Origin: Desulfobulbaceae bacterium
GTDB taxonomy: Bacteria; Desulfobacterota; Desulfobulbia; Desulfobulbales; Desulfocapsaceae
Direction: 5' to 3'
Length of the DNA: 16,321 nt
Assembly (NCBI GenBank): GCA_031256095.1
Contig: JAIRRG010000024.1
Location: forward strand, 1 to 16,321
The notes under the pieces: generated by a model
What the model saw: the letters and a program-made list of their open reading frames with translations, nothing else
Told to the model about the DNA's origin: nothing
Databases searched by the model: none
Made by a program: the position numbers and the translations under genes
Part shown: piece after piece, positions 1-6,929 of the stretch
Layout: every line of letters starts with the position of its first letter
How positions within the stretch are numbered: position 1 is the stretch's first letter

Positions 1-1152
1 CCTGGAGACGTTGACCGCCTATACAGCCAACTGCTGCAGCGGATAATCAACCGTTCTCTCGAAGCGGAGATGGAAGCTCACCTTGCAGAAGAGAAAGCGT
101 CAGGAGGAGGGGCGAATCGCCGCAATGGCAAGCTCGCCAAAGTGGTGAAAGGCACCTTCGGAGAGTTTGGAATTGAAACTCCTCGTGACCGTCAGGGCAG
201 CTTTGAGCCGCAGTTGATCAAGAAGCGTCAGATACGGCTGGGCGGCATGGAAGAGAAGATACTGGCGCTGTACGCTCGCGTCATGAGTACCCGCGACATA
301 GAAAGCGCCTTGCATGACTTGTACGGCGTCAATGTTTCGCACAGCATCATCTCACAGGTTACCGACGCGGTGCTCGATGAGGTAGACGCTTGGCGGAACC
401 GCCCTTTGGAATCGGTGTATCCGATCATCTGGCTGGACGGTATTGTCGTTAAAGTTCACCAAGGCAAGCAGGTGATCCGCAAAGCTGTTCATGTTGTTTT
501 GGGCGTCAACCTGCGCGTGCAGAAAGAGGTTCTTGGTCTGTGGATCACCGAGAACGAGGGCGCGAAATATTGGCTGTCGGTGCTGACGGAATTGAAGAAT
601 CGCGGGGTAAAAGATATTTTCATTACCTGTATGGATGGCTTGAAAGGCCTGCCGGAAGCGGTCAATGCCCTCTATCCGAAGACATTGACGCAGTTGTGCA
701 TTGTTCACCTTGTCCGCGCCAGCCTGCGTTACGTCACCGCCACCGACAGCAAGGCCGTTGTCGCCATGCTCAAGGCCATTTATCAGTCGGCGACAGCAGA
801 AGAAGCCGAAGGTGAGTTGAACGCCCTGGAAGCCGTCTGGGGCGATAAATATCGGGCGGTTATCCGGCTGTGGAGAGGCAATTGGGATAACATCATCCCG
901 TTCTTTCAATTCCCGCCGGAGATTCGCAAGGTGATCTATACAACCAACGTCATTGAATCGTTGAATGCGAGCTTGCGTAAGTTGACGCGAAACCGCAGAA
1001 TCTTTGCCAACGATAACAGCGTGTTCAAGGCGATGTATCTGGCTATCCGGCATTGTGCTGACAAGTGGGCAGTGATCCGCCACTGGAAGCCCGCTTTGCA
1101 GGTCTTCCAGATTGTCTTCGGCGAAGACAGGGTACCTGTCAATGAGTTATGA
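1..1152 (+). CDS. IS256-family transposase (mutator type), 5' end outside window
   Basis: DDE transposase that catalyses cut-out and insertion of its own element. The reading frame is open from base 1 (it begins PGDVDRLYSQLLQ), so the ATG at 70 is internal. About 383 residues are visible of the roughly 400 usual in the family, so only a short N-terminus is missing. Counting from the Met at 70, the catalytic triad is D123 (WLDGIVVKV), D189 (ITCMDGLKG) and E296 (TTNVIESLN). The C210-x2-H213 signature (LCIVHLVRASLR) is typical of IS256 transposases. There is no internal stop or frameshift, so the enzyme looks intact. It is the only gene in this insertion sequence. Confidence 0.95.
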   Translation, partial: PGDVDRLYSQLLQRIINRSLEAEMEAHLAEEKASGGGANRRNGKLAKVVKGTFGEFGIETPRDRQGSFEPQLIKKRQIRLGGMEEKILALYARVMSTRDIESALHDLYGVNVSHSIISQVTDAVLDEVDAWRNRPLESVYPIIWLDGIVVKVHQGKQVIRKAVHVVLGVNLRVQKEVLGLWITENEGAKYWLSVLTELKNRGVKDIFITCMDGLKGLPEAVNALYPKTLTQLCIVHLVRASLRYVTATDSKAVVAMLKAIYQSATAEEAEGELNALEAVWGDKYRAVIRLWRGNWDNIIPFFQFPPEIRKVIYTTNVIESLNASLRKLTRNRRIFANDNSVFKAMYLAIRHCADKWAVIRHWKPALQVFQIVFGEDRVPVNEL

Positions 1153-1161
1153 ACAACCAAA

Positions 1162-1188
1162 CCTTGACACAGTTCACTTTACAGACCC
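1162..1188 (-). repeat. Right terminal inverted repeat of the IS256-family element
   Basis: Read on the minus strand from 1188 inward, the sequence begins GGGTCTGTAAAGTGAACTG and continues TGTCAAGG. The GGG(T/A)CTGTAAA start is characteristic of IS256-family ends as I know them. It lies just after the transposase stop, where the right end is expected. The partner repeat is outside the window, so the exact length is uncertain. Confidence 0.7.
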
Positions 1189-1231
1189 GAAAATTTCGAT
1201 TTCCTGATCAAACGTCAGCGGTAAACCTCGG

Positions 1232-2425
1232 TCAATGGATAGGAGAGAATTCTGGAATAGCCCGTTTCATAAATGCGTTGAACAGTGGCACGGTGAAAGC
1301 CATATTGCCGTGCGAAGGGCTATAAATCATTCCTTTTTTGATCAGAGTCGAACGGAGAGGACCGAGACTGTTTATTTTCACTCCCAAGGTATCGGCAATA
1401 TCAGCAGTTCTGTATGGTTCCGCTCCGAGTTCGGCCATGGCGCGTAAATACATTTTTTCGCGAGGGGTTAAGCGATTAGAATGCGCCCGGAAAAAATTTT
1501 CGTCAAGACGATGGGCAACCAGATCGGTGATTTTCTGAGCAAGGGCAACGCTAAGAGGAGAACGTTCCGCCTGGTTCCACAACTGATAGCCCCATTCTTG
1601 CAGAGAATAAGGGTAGCCTTTGGTGAGGCGGAAAATTTCCTGAAGCGCGGCGTCCTCAATGCTTTCGCCAGCGCTCTCGATCGGTTCCTTGATGGCCAGC
1701 ATGGATTCGCCTTCCGATAATGGCCCGATCTCTGGAAAACTGAACAGCCGCTCGGCATAAAATTTCGATTCGTCAGTGAGGCCTGGCAGTATGGGTAAGC
1801 CTGCCCCAACAAGCAGCAAAGGGAGCTGTTGTTGCTGGATTTTGTGCATGGCCACGATCAGGGCGTTAAGCTCGGATGGACGAAGATACTGCATTTCGTC
1901 AATCAATAAAGCGACTGGCGTTTGATGTTCATCGGTCGCCTCGGCCACGGCGAGAAAAAGGTTGGGTATATCAATTTCCAGATCACCACTGTCGGCAGCG
2001 CCCTGCTCGGAATCTATATCCAGCCCAATTTCATACCGTTGAGCGGGGATTTGGATGCCGCTGATGAAACTTTTGAGTACGGCTAGCCCTCGCCGTACCT
2101 TATCGTCCGCCCCCGCCACTCTGTTATTAAGCTCGAAGAGAAGGTGCCGCAGCTGGGGAATCAGGAAGAGCGCCAGGGATTTGTCCTCATGGGCTGCAAT
2201 CGAGATGGTGCGATATCCTTCCTCGATGGCCATTCGCTCCATCTCATTGAGAAGCACGGTCTTGCCTACCCCGCGCAAACCTGTCATCAGCAGATTTTTT
2301 TCTGGGCGTCGCGCTTTGATTCGTCCAAACAACGCCCGCCCTTGTTCAAGAATTGCCTCACGGCCCGCCAATTTTGGCGGCGGGGCTCCGGCACCAGGGG
2401 AAAAAGGGTTCGTTATTCTATCCAT
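1232..2425 (-). CDS. AAA+ family ATPase with C-terminal winged-helix-like region, function unknown
   Basis: P-loop ATPase of the AAA/Orc1-Cdc6-like 'ATP-binding protein' group, 397 residues. A Walker A motif is at residues 49-56 (GLRGVGKT), a Walker B motif at 171-177 (VALLIDE), and a sensor-1-like strand at 203-209 (LLLVGAG). Residues about 315-385 resemble a winged helix-turn-helix: RLTPREKMYLRAMAELG, then DIADTLGVKINSLGPLRSTL, then a wing-like stretch. I chose the ATG at 2425 because GAGG lies 8 bases before it. An in-frame GTG at 2470 would add 15 residues but has no convincing ribosome site and would begin inside an inverted repeat. Proteins of this kind often travel with mobile elements, and this one lies 43 bp from an insertion sequence, but no partner gene is visible. 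The C-terminus looks complete. The cellular role is unknown. Confidence 0.85.
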   Translation of the reverse strand: MDRITNPFSPGAGAPPPKLAGREAILEQGRALFGRIKARRPEKNLLMTGLRGVGKTVLLNEMERMAIEEGYRTISIAAHEDKSLALFLIPQLRHLLFELNNRVAGADDKVRRGLAVLKSFISGIQIPAQRYEIGLDIDSEQGAADSGDLEIDIPNLFLAVAEATDEHQTPVALLIDEMQYLRPSELNALIVAMHKIQQQQLPLLLVGAGLPILPGLTDESKFYAERLFSFPEIGPLSEGESMLAIKEPIESAGESIEDAALQEIFRLTKGYPYSLQEWGYQLWNQAERSPLSVALAQKITDLVAHRLDENFFRAHSNRLTPREKMYLRAMAELGAEPYRTADIADTLGVKINSLGPLRSTLIKKGMIYSPSHGNMAFTVPLFNAFMKRAIPEFSPIH

Positions 2426-2433
2426 TGTATAAT

Positions 2434-2437
2434 CCTC
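2434..2437 (-). promoter_or_regulatory. Ribosome binding site that decides the AAA+ ATPase start
   Basis: GAGG on the minus strand lies 8 bases before the ATG at 2425. The alternative GTG at 2470 has no comparable purine run, which favours the shorter protein. Confidence 0.55.
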
Positions 2438-2448
2438 ATTGAAGTATG

Positions 2449-2482
2449 TCGAAATGTACGGTTTTATCACCGCATATTTCGA
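2449..2482 (-). repeat. Imperfect inverted repeat in the leader of the AAA+ ATPase gene
   Basis: Two 13-base arms, TCGAAATGTACGG (2449-2461) and CCGCATATTTCGA (2470-2482), flank an 8-base spacer. Eleven of 13 positions pair. In minus-strand RNA the other two give one G-U pair and one A-C mismatch. The repeat begins 24 bases upstream of the chosen ATG. It could be an operator for autoregulation or an RNA hairpin controlling translation. Nothing in the sequence decides between these. Confidence 0.55.
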
Positions 2483-2589
2483 TATGATTTACTCTAGTTT
2501 ATTTCTTGCGATTGCTGACTGCTTAGGTATGCTGACCGTTTTTCTTGGCCTCAGTCCAGCAACGAAAGTTGAAAGGCTCTAATGTACTT

Positions 2590-2784
2590 TCACCGATTGA
2601 TCCATAGAACGCTGCCAACGTTTTATGGAGATGCATGATCGCCCGGCACATTGATCGCCTGCCCACTGTCGATATACGGTGCCGTCCGGCCCGGCGTTGC
2701 CCCGGCCAGCAACTCGATTACGGTGACGATGGCCGCCGAGCAGGGCATGGCGAGAAGCCGCCAGTTTTTCATTTTCTCCCTCAT
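2590..2784 (-). pseudogene. Broken N-terminus of a probable autotransporter or secreted adhesin
   Basis: From the ATG at 2784 (or the in-frame ATG at 2772, preceded by GAGGGAG), the frame encodes a signal-peptide-like N-terminus: basic MKNWR, then a hydrophobic stretch, then an Ala/Gly-rich region. It continues PYIDSGQAINVPGDHASP and hits TAA at 2623-2625. Read through that stop, the same frame gives NVGSVLWINR and then TGA at 2590-2592. The pattern VPG-x2-xSP-W-NVG-x2-L-x-V/I resembles passenger starts of autotransporters, with the TAA standing where Trp (TGG) would be expected. No beta-barrel domain follows. I therefore call it a decayed gene fragment. It could instead be a genuine 53-residue secreted peptide ending at 2623. 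The assignment rests on recalled motif patterns only. Confidence 0.4.
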
Positions 2785-3072
2785 TGATTTCCCCTTTATT
2801 GATTTTCAAAGAAAATTGCGAGCAATGGCCAATCCATTGTCTAACCGTCACTTATATGTAAGCAAAAGAGGGAATATCGGAATCTAGGAAACGTACTAGT
2901 TTCTTCAGTTAATTCTCCCAGAGTACGGCCGGAACGGGCCAGGGGAGTCGCCAAGAGCCGATTATTGTCAGGCGGATAGCGAAAGCGAGGAAGGGGGGAC
3001 AGTCCATGTCACAAAATAAAACGTGGCTGACGGTCAGGTGAGTAGTTGCGGGAGGGGGAAAAGACTGCCGTG
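2785..3072. other. Intergenic stretch without a supported gene; contains a GGGGGACAGTCCATG motif
   Basis: No credible coding region is seen here; the open frames are short and lack ribosome sites. At 2993-3012 is GGGGGGACAGTCCATGTCAC. Strings of the form GGGGACAGTCC are, from memory, common beside REP-associated (Y1) transposase genes in proteobacteria, so this could be a solitary repeat remnant, but no such transposase is present. No clear terminator was found for the regulator gene that ends at 3073. Confidence 0.3.
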
Positions 3073-3711
3073 TTATTTGATGCCGTGTTCGATGGCAAAG
3101 CGCATCAATTCCGCCGAAGTCTTCAAGCCCAAGGATTCCATCATGCTGTATTTGTGGAATTCAACGGTACGGGTCGAGATGCCGAGTATGGTAGCGGTCT
3201 CTTTGACCGAATGGCCTTCGGCGATCAGTTGCAGTACCTCGCGCTGGCGTGCCGTCAGCCGGGCAAGACCGTCCTCCGGCTCGCCCAGTGGCCGGTTGCG
3301 TTGGTAGCTCAACAGCTCTCCGGCCAGCATCGGGGTAATGTAGGTCTGTCCTTTGAGGGCACAAGCGATGGCCGTCAGCAGCTCGGAAGGGGCCGAATGC
3401 TTGAGGACATAGCCGGAGGCTCCGGCTTCGAGGGCGCTGGCCGCGTAGGCGACGTCAAGATGCATGGTCAGGAAGACCACGGCAATTGACGGGTTGTTCT
3501 TCTTGATCTGGCGCACCGCTTCAATACCGTTCAAGAGCGGCATTGAAATGTCCACCACCACGACATCGGGCGTGAGCCGATCCGCCGCCTTGAGCAAGGC
3601 CCGGCCATCCTCGACGATCTCCACCAAATGGTAGTCCGGCTCGAGCAGACCGCGCAGTCCCTCGGCAACCATCCGGTGGTCGTCAGCCAGCAGAATTCGT
3701 GCTTTCCTCAT
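3073..3711 (-). CDS. NarL/FixJ-family response regulator (REC plus LuxR-type helix-turn-helix)
   Basis: DNA-binding response regulator of 212 residues, a normal length for the family. The receiver domain occupies about residues 4-120, with acidic pair D10/D11, phospho-acceptor D54 (VVVDISMP), T82 and K104. A LuxR-type helix-turn-helix spans about 150-208 (LTARQREVLQLIAEGHS, then KETATILGISTRTVEFH). A strong ribosome site (AGGAGGGG) sits just before the ATG at 3711. The gene begins inside the last codons of the upstream kinase gene with a 29-bp overlap, so the two are translationally coupled and form a cognate pair. The target genes are not visible here. Confidence 0.93.
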   Translation of the reverse strand: MRKARILLADDHRMVAEGLRGLLEPDYHLVEIVEDGRALLKAADRLTPDVVVVDISMPLLNGIEAVRQIKKNNPSIAVVFLTMHLDVAYAASALEAGASGYVLKHSAPSELLTAIACALKGQTYITPMLAGELLSYQRNRPLGEPEDGLARLTARQREVLQLIAEGHSVKETATILGISTRTVEFHKYSMMESLGLKTSAELMRFAIEHGIK

Positions 3712-5566
3712 GTCCCCTCCTGGTCAAAGGCGCCGAGAGCTCGATCACCGTTCCCTGTCCCGGCGCCGATTGAATTGTGAATGTGCCCTGCACATACTGC
3801 ACCCGTTCGCGCATACTTGCCAGTCCGATGCCGGGGGTATGGCGGGAGCGTTTTGGGTCGAACCCGATGCCGTCGTCTTCGATGGTCGCCAGGAGATGAT
3901 CGGCGGTGGCCTTGAGGAACACGTCGGCATGACGGGCGTGGGCGTGTTTGCCAATGTTGCGCAGACCTTCCTGGATCACCCGATAGATGCACAGAGCAAT
4001 ATCCGGGGGGATGTCGTCGGGCAGAGGGTCGAGATGGCAGTTCACTGGGATGCCCTCGCGGTCGGCAAATCTGAGGCACAGGGAACGGACGGCCCGAACC
4101 AGTCCCAGATCTTTGAGGATGGCGGGATGCAGTTCCCGGGACAGGGCGTGGATGTCCTCGGAAAGATGGGCCAGTTGTTCCTTGAGACGACCGATCCGGC
4201 CTTGGAACGGGGGTTCGTTCCGACCGACCTGGAGTTCCAAGGCCCCGGCCTCAATGGCCATAGCCGCCAGCCGCTGGGTATAATCATCGTGGAATCCGCG
4301 AGCCAAGCGACCGAGTTCTTCTTCCTGCGCGGAGATCAGGCGTCCGGCCAGGGTGCGAAGCTCCTGTTGGCTGTCGCGCAGGGCCGCTTCTGCCTCCTTG
4401 CGTTGCCGCAGGTTGATCAGCAGACCGATAATCAGCAGCGATTGCACAAGCACAAGAACGGCGACGCCGACGATGTAAAATCGGTACAATTCCCAGATCG
4501 TCGACTCACGGAAGAGGACCGTGCTCCCCGGAGGCAGGAGGGCCTCGTCAATGCCATGTCGCTGAAGCTGGCGCCAGTCGTACAAGGAGACGGTGGTGTC
4601 GGCGCCGGCCCAGGGCAGGCTTTGCGGCATTTGGCCGTGGAGGATATGCAAGGCCATTTCCGCCGCCCTGTTTCCTTGCAGTCGCAAGGAAATCAGCGAG
4701 CCGCCGACAATGCCTTTGCCCATGAAGGACTCGGATGGGCTGAAAATCGGCGCCTTGGTATGAGTGGCAATGGATTGCAGGACATCTCTGGAAATAAAGC
4801 TGCGGCCGTCGGCATCGACGGAAAAGGTTGAGTAGACAATGACCGTGTCCGGAGGCAGTGTCTCGCACCGCTCGAGAATCTTTTCCAGGGGTTGGGCAGA
4901 GAGATCGATGAGCTCCACCCTGTCCCGGAGGTTACCCAGCACCTGCCGCAGGACGTCGGCCCGGAGCAGGTCGTTTTCGTAAGAGCCCGACACCAGGACG
5001 ACTTGTTTAGTGGTGGGCTTGAGGTGTAGGATTAAATCCATCAGGTTGCGCAAGGCAGAGGTTGGCTGCAGGACGCCAGCGACTCGATCCTTGAGCGAAG
5101 AGGCGAGGATGCGATCTCGTATGTCTTCGGGCACGAGGCAGAGAACAATCGGGGTGTCGGCAAAGAGGGTGGTATGCTCCATCAGGAAGTTGGCGGCAGG
5201 CACGTCAACCCCGATAACCAGATCGATCCGGCTGGCGCTGTACCGATGTCGCAGCAAATCCGCCAGGGCCTCTCGTTGCTGGGTATCGCGAAATCGCGAG
5301 AGGTCGAGATATTCGGAGAACAGCTGTATGTTCAGGTTGTTGCCGGCAAAGCCTTCGTTCAGTCCTTTTTCAACGTCGACGGTGGCAGGAAAATTGCGGG
5401 TGCCGGAGTAGAGGATCACCACCTGTTTTCCACTGGCGGGCGGCAATGTTTCGGCCGCTGGCAGTGAAGCGGCCTCAGCATCAGCAAGGCCGACGACCAC
5501 AAAGCACAGGCAAAAAATGATATGTCTCAAGATGCGGACGCGCATGGTTCGGGGGGATGTCCTCAT
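3683..5566 (-). CDS. Sensor histidine kinase with periplasmic ABC-substrate-binding-like sensor domain and HisKA_3 core
   Basis: Membrane sensor kinase of 627 residues from the ATG at 5566, just upstream of a signal peptide (RILRHIIFCLCFVVVGL, cleavage near AEA-AS). Residues about 45-345 resemble the ABC_sub_bind type of periplasmic binding protein (QVVILYSGTRNFPATV; VIGVDVPAANFL; GGSLISLRLQGNRAAEMAL). One membrane helix follows at about 363-385. The HisKA_3 domain carries the phospho-accepting H426 (ARGFHDDYTQRL). The ATPase domain has an N box at N537 (YRVIQEGLRNIGKHA), DDGIGFD near 565 and GIGLASMRERV near 579. A frame running back to 5827 adds 87 residues of non-family sequence and is unlikely to be coding; GGAA lies 6 bases before 5566, and an ATG at 5545 is an alternative start. 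It probably senses a small periplasmic ligand and phosphorylates the overlapping NarL-type regulator. The ligand is unknown. Confidence 0.9.
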   Translation of the reverse strand: MRTSPRTMRVRILRHIIFCLCFVVVGLADAEAASLPAAETLPPASGKQVVILYSGTRNFPATVDVEKGLNEGFAGNNLNIQLFSEYLDLSRFRDTQQREALADLLRHRYSASRIDLVIGVDVPAANFLMEHTTLFADTPIVLCLVPEDIRDRILASSLKDRVAGVLQPTSALRNLMDLILHLKPTTKQVVLVSGSYENDLLRADVLRQVLGNLRDRVELIDLSAQPLEKILERCETLPPDTVIVYSTFSVDADGRSFISRDVLQSIATHTKAPIFSPSESFMGKGIVGGSLISLRLQGNRAAEMALHILHGQMPQSLPWAGADTTVSLYDWRQLQRHGIDEALLPPGSTVLFRESTIWELYRFYIVGVAVLVLVQSLLIIGLLINLRQRKEAEAALRDSQQELRTLAGRLISAQEEELGRLARGFHDDYTQRLAAMAIEAGALELQVGRNEPPFQGRIGRLKEQLAHLSEDIHALSRELHPAILKDLGLVRAVRSLCLRFADREGIPVNCHLDPLPDDIPPDIALCIYRVIQEGLRNIGKHAHARHADVFLKATADHLLATIEDDGIGFDPKRSRHTPGIGLASMRERVQYVQGTFTIQSAPGQGTVIELSAPLTRRGHEESTNSAG

Positions 5567-5630
5567 GAACTGTTCCGGCTTCAGCGTGGTTTGACGCCGC
5601 GTGCATCGCTCCAGTGATAGCCGCCAATCC

Positions 5631-5659
5631 GCGTTTTGTTTAGCGTCTTGGCAAAACGC
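5631..5659. repeat. Perfect 8-bp inverted repeat GCGTTTTG-N13-CAAAACGC upstream of the sensor kinase
   Basis: Arms at 5631-5638 and 5652-5659 are exact reverse complements with a 13-base spacer. They lie 65-93 bp upstream of the kinase start in a 214-bp intergenic gap. The arrangement suits an operator, possibly for the NarL-type regulator itself, but no base-level evidence links them. Confidence 0.4.
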
Positions 5660-5717
5660 TTTGCCATATCTTCCCCAAGGTGTTGCACTGTGGTGCTGTC
5701 TACGTGCGGCCTGAAAT

Positions 5718-5738
5718 TTGCCGACGAGGGATCGGCAA
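5718..5738 (-). terminator. Stem-loop downstream of the glycosyltransferase operon, possible terminator
   Basis: TTGCCGA and TCGGCAA form a perfect 7-bp stem around a 7-base loop, 43 bp past the glycosyltransferase stop. On the minus strand it is followed only by ATTTC, a poor U tract, so termination is uncertain. A second palindrome (5750-5762) lies between it and the gene. Confidence 0.35.
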
Positions 5739-5749
5739 GCACCAGTCTG

Positions 5750-5762
5750 CACCATCATGGTG
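5750..5762. repeat. Palindrome CACCAT-C-ATGGTG after the glycosyltransferase gene
   Basis: A perfect 6-bp inverted repeat about a single central base, 19 bp beyond the stop at 5781. On the plus strand it is followed by GGTGTTTTTTG, but no plus-strand gene ends here. It could belong to the operon's 3' end or be a protein-binding site. Confidence 0.3.
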
Positions 5763-5780
5763 GTGTTTTTTGTGGTCTTT

Positions 5781-6929
5781 TCAGCCCTTGGGCAATCCAT
5801 GTCGCTCGTCCAGTTCGCGGTAGACATCCAGGGTTTTTCGGCACATGCTGGCGGCGGTAAAATGCTCGCTTACCCATCGGCGCCCTTTGTCGCCCATCTC
5901 CGGCAATTTTTCCCGGTGCTCCAAGGCGCAGGCGATGGCCTTGGCCATGGCCTGCGGATTGCCAGGCGGCACCAGCCAGCCGGTTTCACCGTCTTTAACC
6001 GTTTCCAGACTGCCGCCATGGGCGGTGGCCACCACCGGCTTGCCCATGGCCATGGCCTCAATCGCCACCTTGCCAAAGGCTTCCGGCTCGGTTGAAGAGG
6101 CGGAAACCACCAAATCGGCGAGCATCAGGGCGGTGGGCATATCACTACAATGGCCAACCAGGAGTACACGGTCGGTCAGACCCAGCGATTGAATCTGGTC
6201 GCGCAGTTTTTGGGAGAAGGATGAATTTTCCGTGACATCGCCGACGCACAAGGCGGTAAAGGGCTGATCCTTCAACAGGGCTAGGCTGTCGATGAAAACT
6301 TCCTGTCCTTTCCATTGCGTCAAACGGCCCGGTAGCAGGATCACCGGCTCCGTCCCCAGCTGCCACTGGTGGCGCAGATTTTCGATCCGCTCCGGTGCCA
6401 CCGCTTCCGGGTCGAAAAAAGAAGTGTCAAAACCGCCATGCACCAGGCGGATGCGGCTGGCGTCAATCTGGTAATTTTTGCCGATATGATCGGCGACAGT
6501 ATGAGAAACGGCGATGACCAACTCGCCTTTGGTCATGATCGCCGAGTAAAAATTGACCGAGTAGAAGCCGTGAAAGGTTGTGATCAGGCCCGGCCGCCCG
6601 CTTGCCGGCAACGATTTCCAGGCCAGATAGCCAATCCAGGCCGGCAAGCGCGAGCGCAGATGGAGAATATCAACCCGTTCCTTTTGTAAAAAACGTTTCA
6701 GCCTGCCGATATACTTGAGACAACGGAAGTTTTTTTCTCCGACATGTGGCCATAGCACATGACGGCAGCCGCCCTGCTCCAGTTCCTGGACCATGCGGCC
6801 GCCGCCGGAAATAACAATTGAATTGTGCCCATGCCGAGCCAGAAAAACGGCGAAGTCAAGGGTTTCGCCCTCGACGCCGCCTTCCTCCATCTCCGGCACC
6901 ATCTGAACAACAGTCAGTTTTTTTGACAC
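5781..6929 (-). CDS. Glycosyltransferase, GT4 family (GT-B fold), probable envelope polysaccharide enzyme
   Basis: Cytoplasmic or membrane-associated GT-B glycosyltransferase of 382 residues that transfers a sugar from a nucleotide sugar to a glycan acceptor. The N-terminal domain begins LTVVQMVPEMEEGGVE, the usual GT4 opening with a GG loop. The C-terminal domain has GRLTQWKGQEVFIDSL (R202 and K207 in the donor phosphate-binding region) and an E-x7-E motif at E283/E291 (EPEAFGKVAIEAM). I chose GTG at 6929 because GAGG lies 5 bases before it and the family's N-terminus starts there. A frame back to 7013 would add 28 Arg/Ala-rich residues that overlap the upstream gene and look non-coding. The gene overlaps the ELM1 gene by 16 bp. 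Its neighbours point to LPS-core or similar glycan synthesis, but the exact sugar is unknown. Confidence 0.92.
   Translation of the reverse strand: MSKKLTVVQMVPEMEEGGVEGETLDFAVFLARHGHNSIVISGGGRMVQELEQGGCRHVLWPHVGEKNFRCLKYIGRLKRFLQKERVDILHLRSRLPAWIGYLAWKSLPASGRPGLITTFHGFYSVNFYSAIMTKGELVIAVSHTVADHIGKNYQIDASRIRLVHGGFDTSFFDPEAVAPERIENLRHQWQLGTEPVILLPGRLTQWKGQEVFIDSLALLKDQPFTALCVGDVTENSSFSQKLRDQIQSLGLTDRVLLVGHCSDMPTALMLADLVVSASSTEPEAFGKVAIEAMAMGKPVVATAHGGSLETVKDGETGWLVPPGNPQAMAKAIACALEHREKLPEMGDKGRRWVSEHFTAASMCRKTLDVYRELDERHGLPKG

Larger units (their letters stand above)
1..1188 (+). mobile_element. IS256-family insertion sequence, right-hand part
   Basis: This is an insertion sequence of the IS256 (mutator-like) family. 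It is recognised from its DDE transposase and from a terminal sequence that ends 36 bp after the transposase stop. The left end and the first transposase codons lie before base 1, so the left inverted repeat and the 8-9 bp target duplication typical of the family cannot be checked. If the duplication exists, its right copy would begin at 1189 (GAAAATTTC). The element ends 43 bp from the stop of the AAA+ ATPase gene and does not appear to cut into it. Confidence 0.85.

Noticed and set aside
352..1083. 243-residue open frame antisense to the transposase
   Set aside because: No recognisable domain; the opposite strand encodes an intact IS256 transposase with its full DDE triad.
1285..1312. TGGCAC followed by TTGC as a sigma-54 promoter
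   Set aside because: The spacing between the GG and GC elements is wrong and it lies inside the ATPase coding region.
2651..2887. 78-residue plus-strand frame in the gap after the ATPase gene
   Set aside because: It is antisense to the autotransporter-like fragment, has no ribosome site and no recognisable motif.
3710..4831. 373-residue open frame on the plus strand
   Set aside because: It lies wholly antisense to the well-supported sensor kinase, has no domain signature or ribosome site, and reflects GC-rich codon structure on the opposite strand.
5567..5827. 87-residue N-terminal extension of the binding-protein kinase
   Set aside because: The extra residues precede a clear signal peptide, carry no family resemblance and run into the preceding gene; the start at 5566 fits better.
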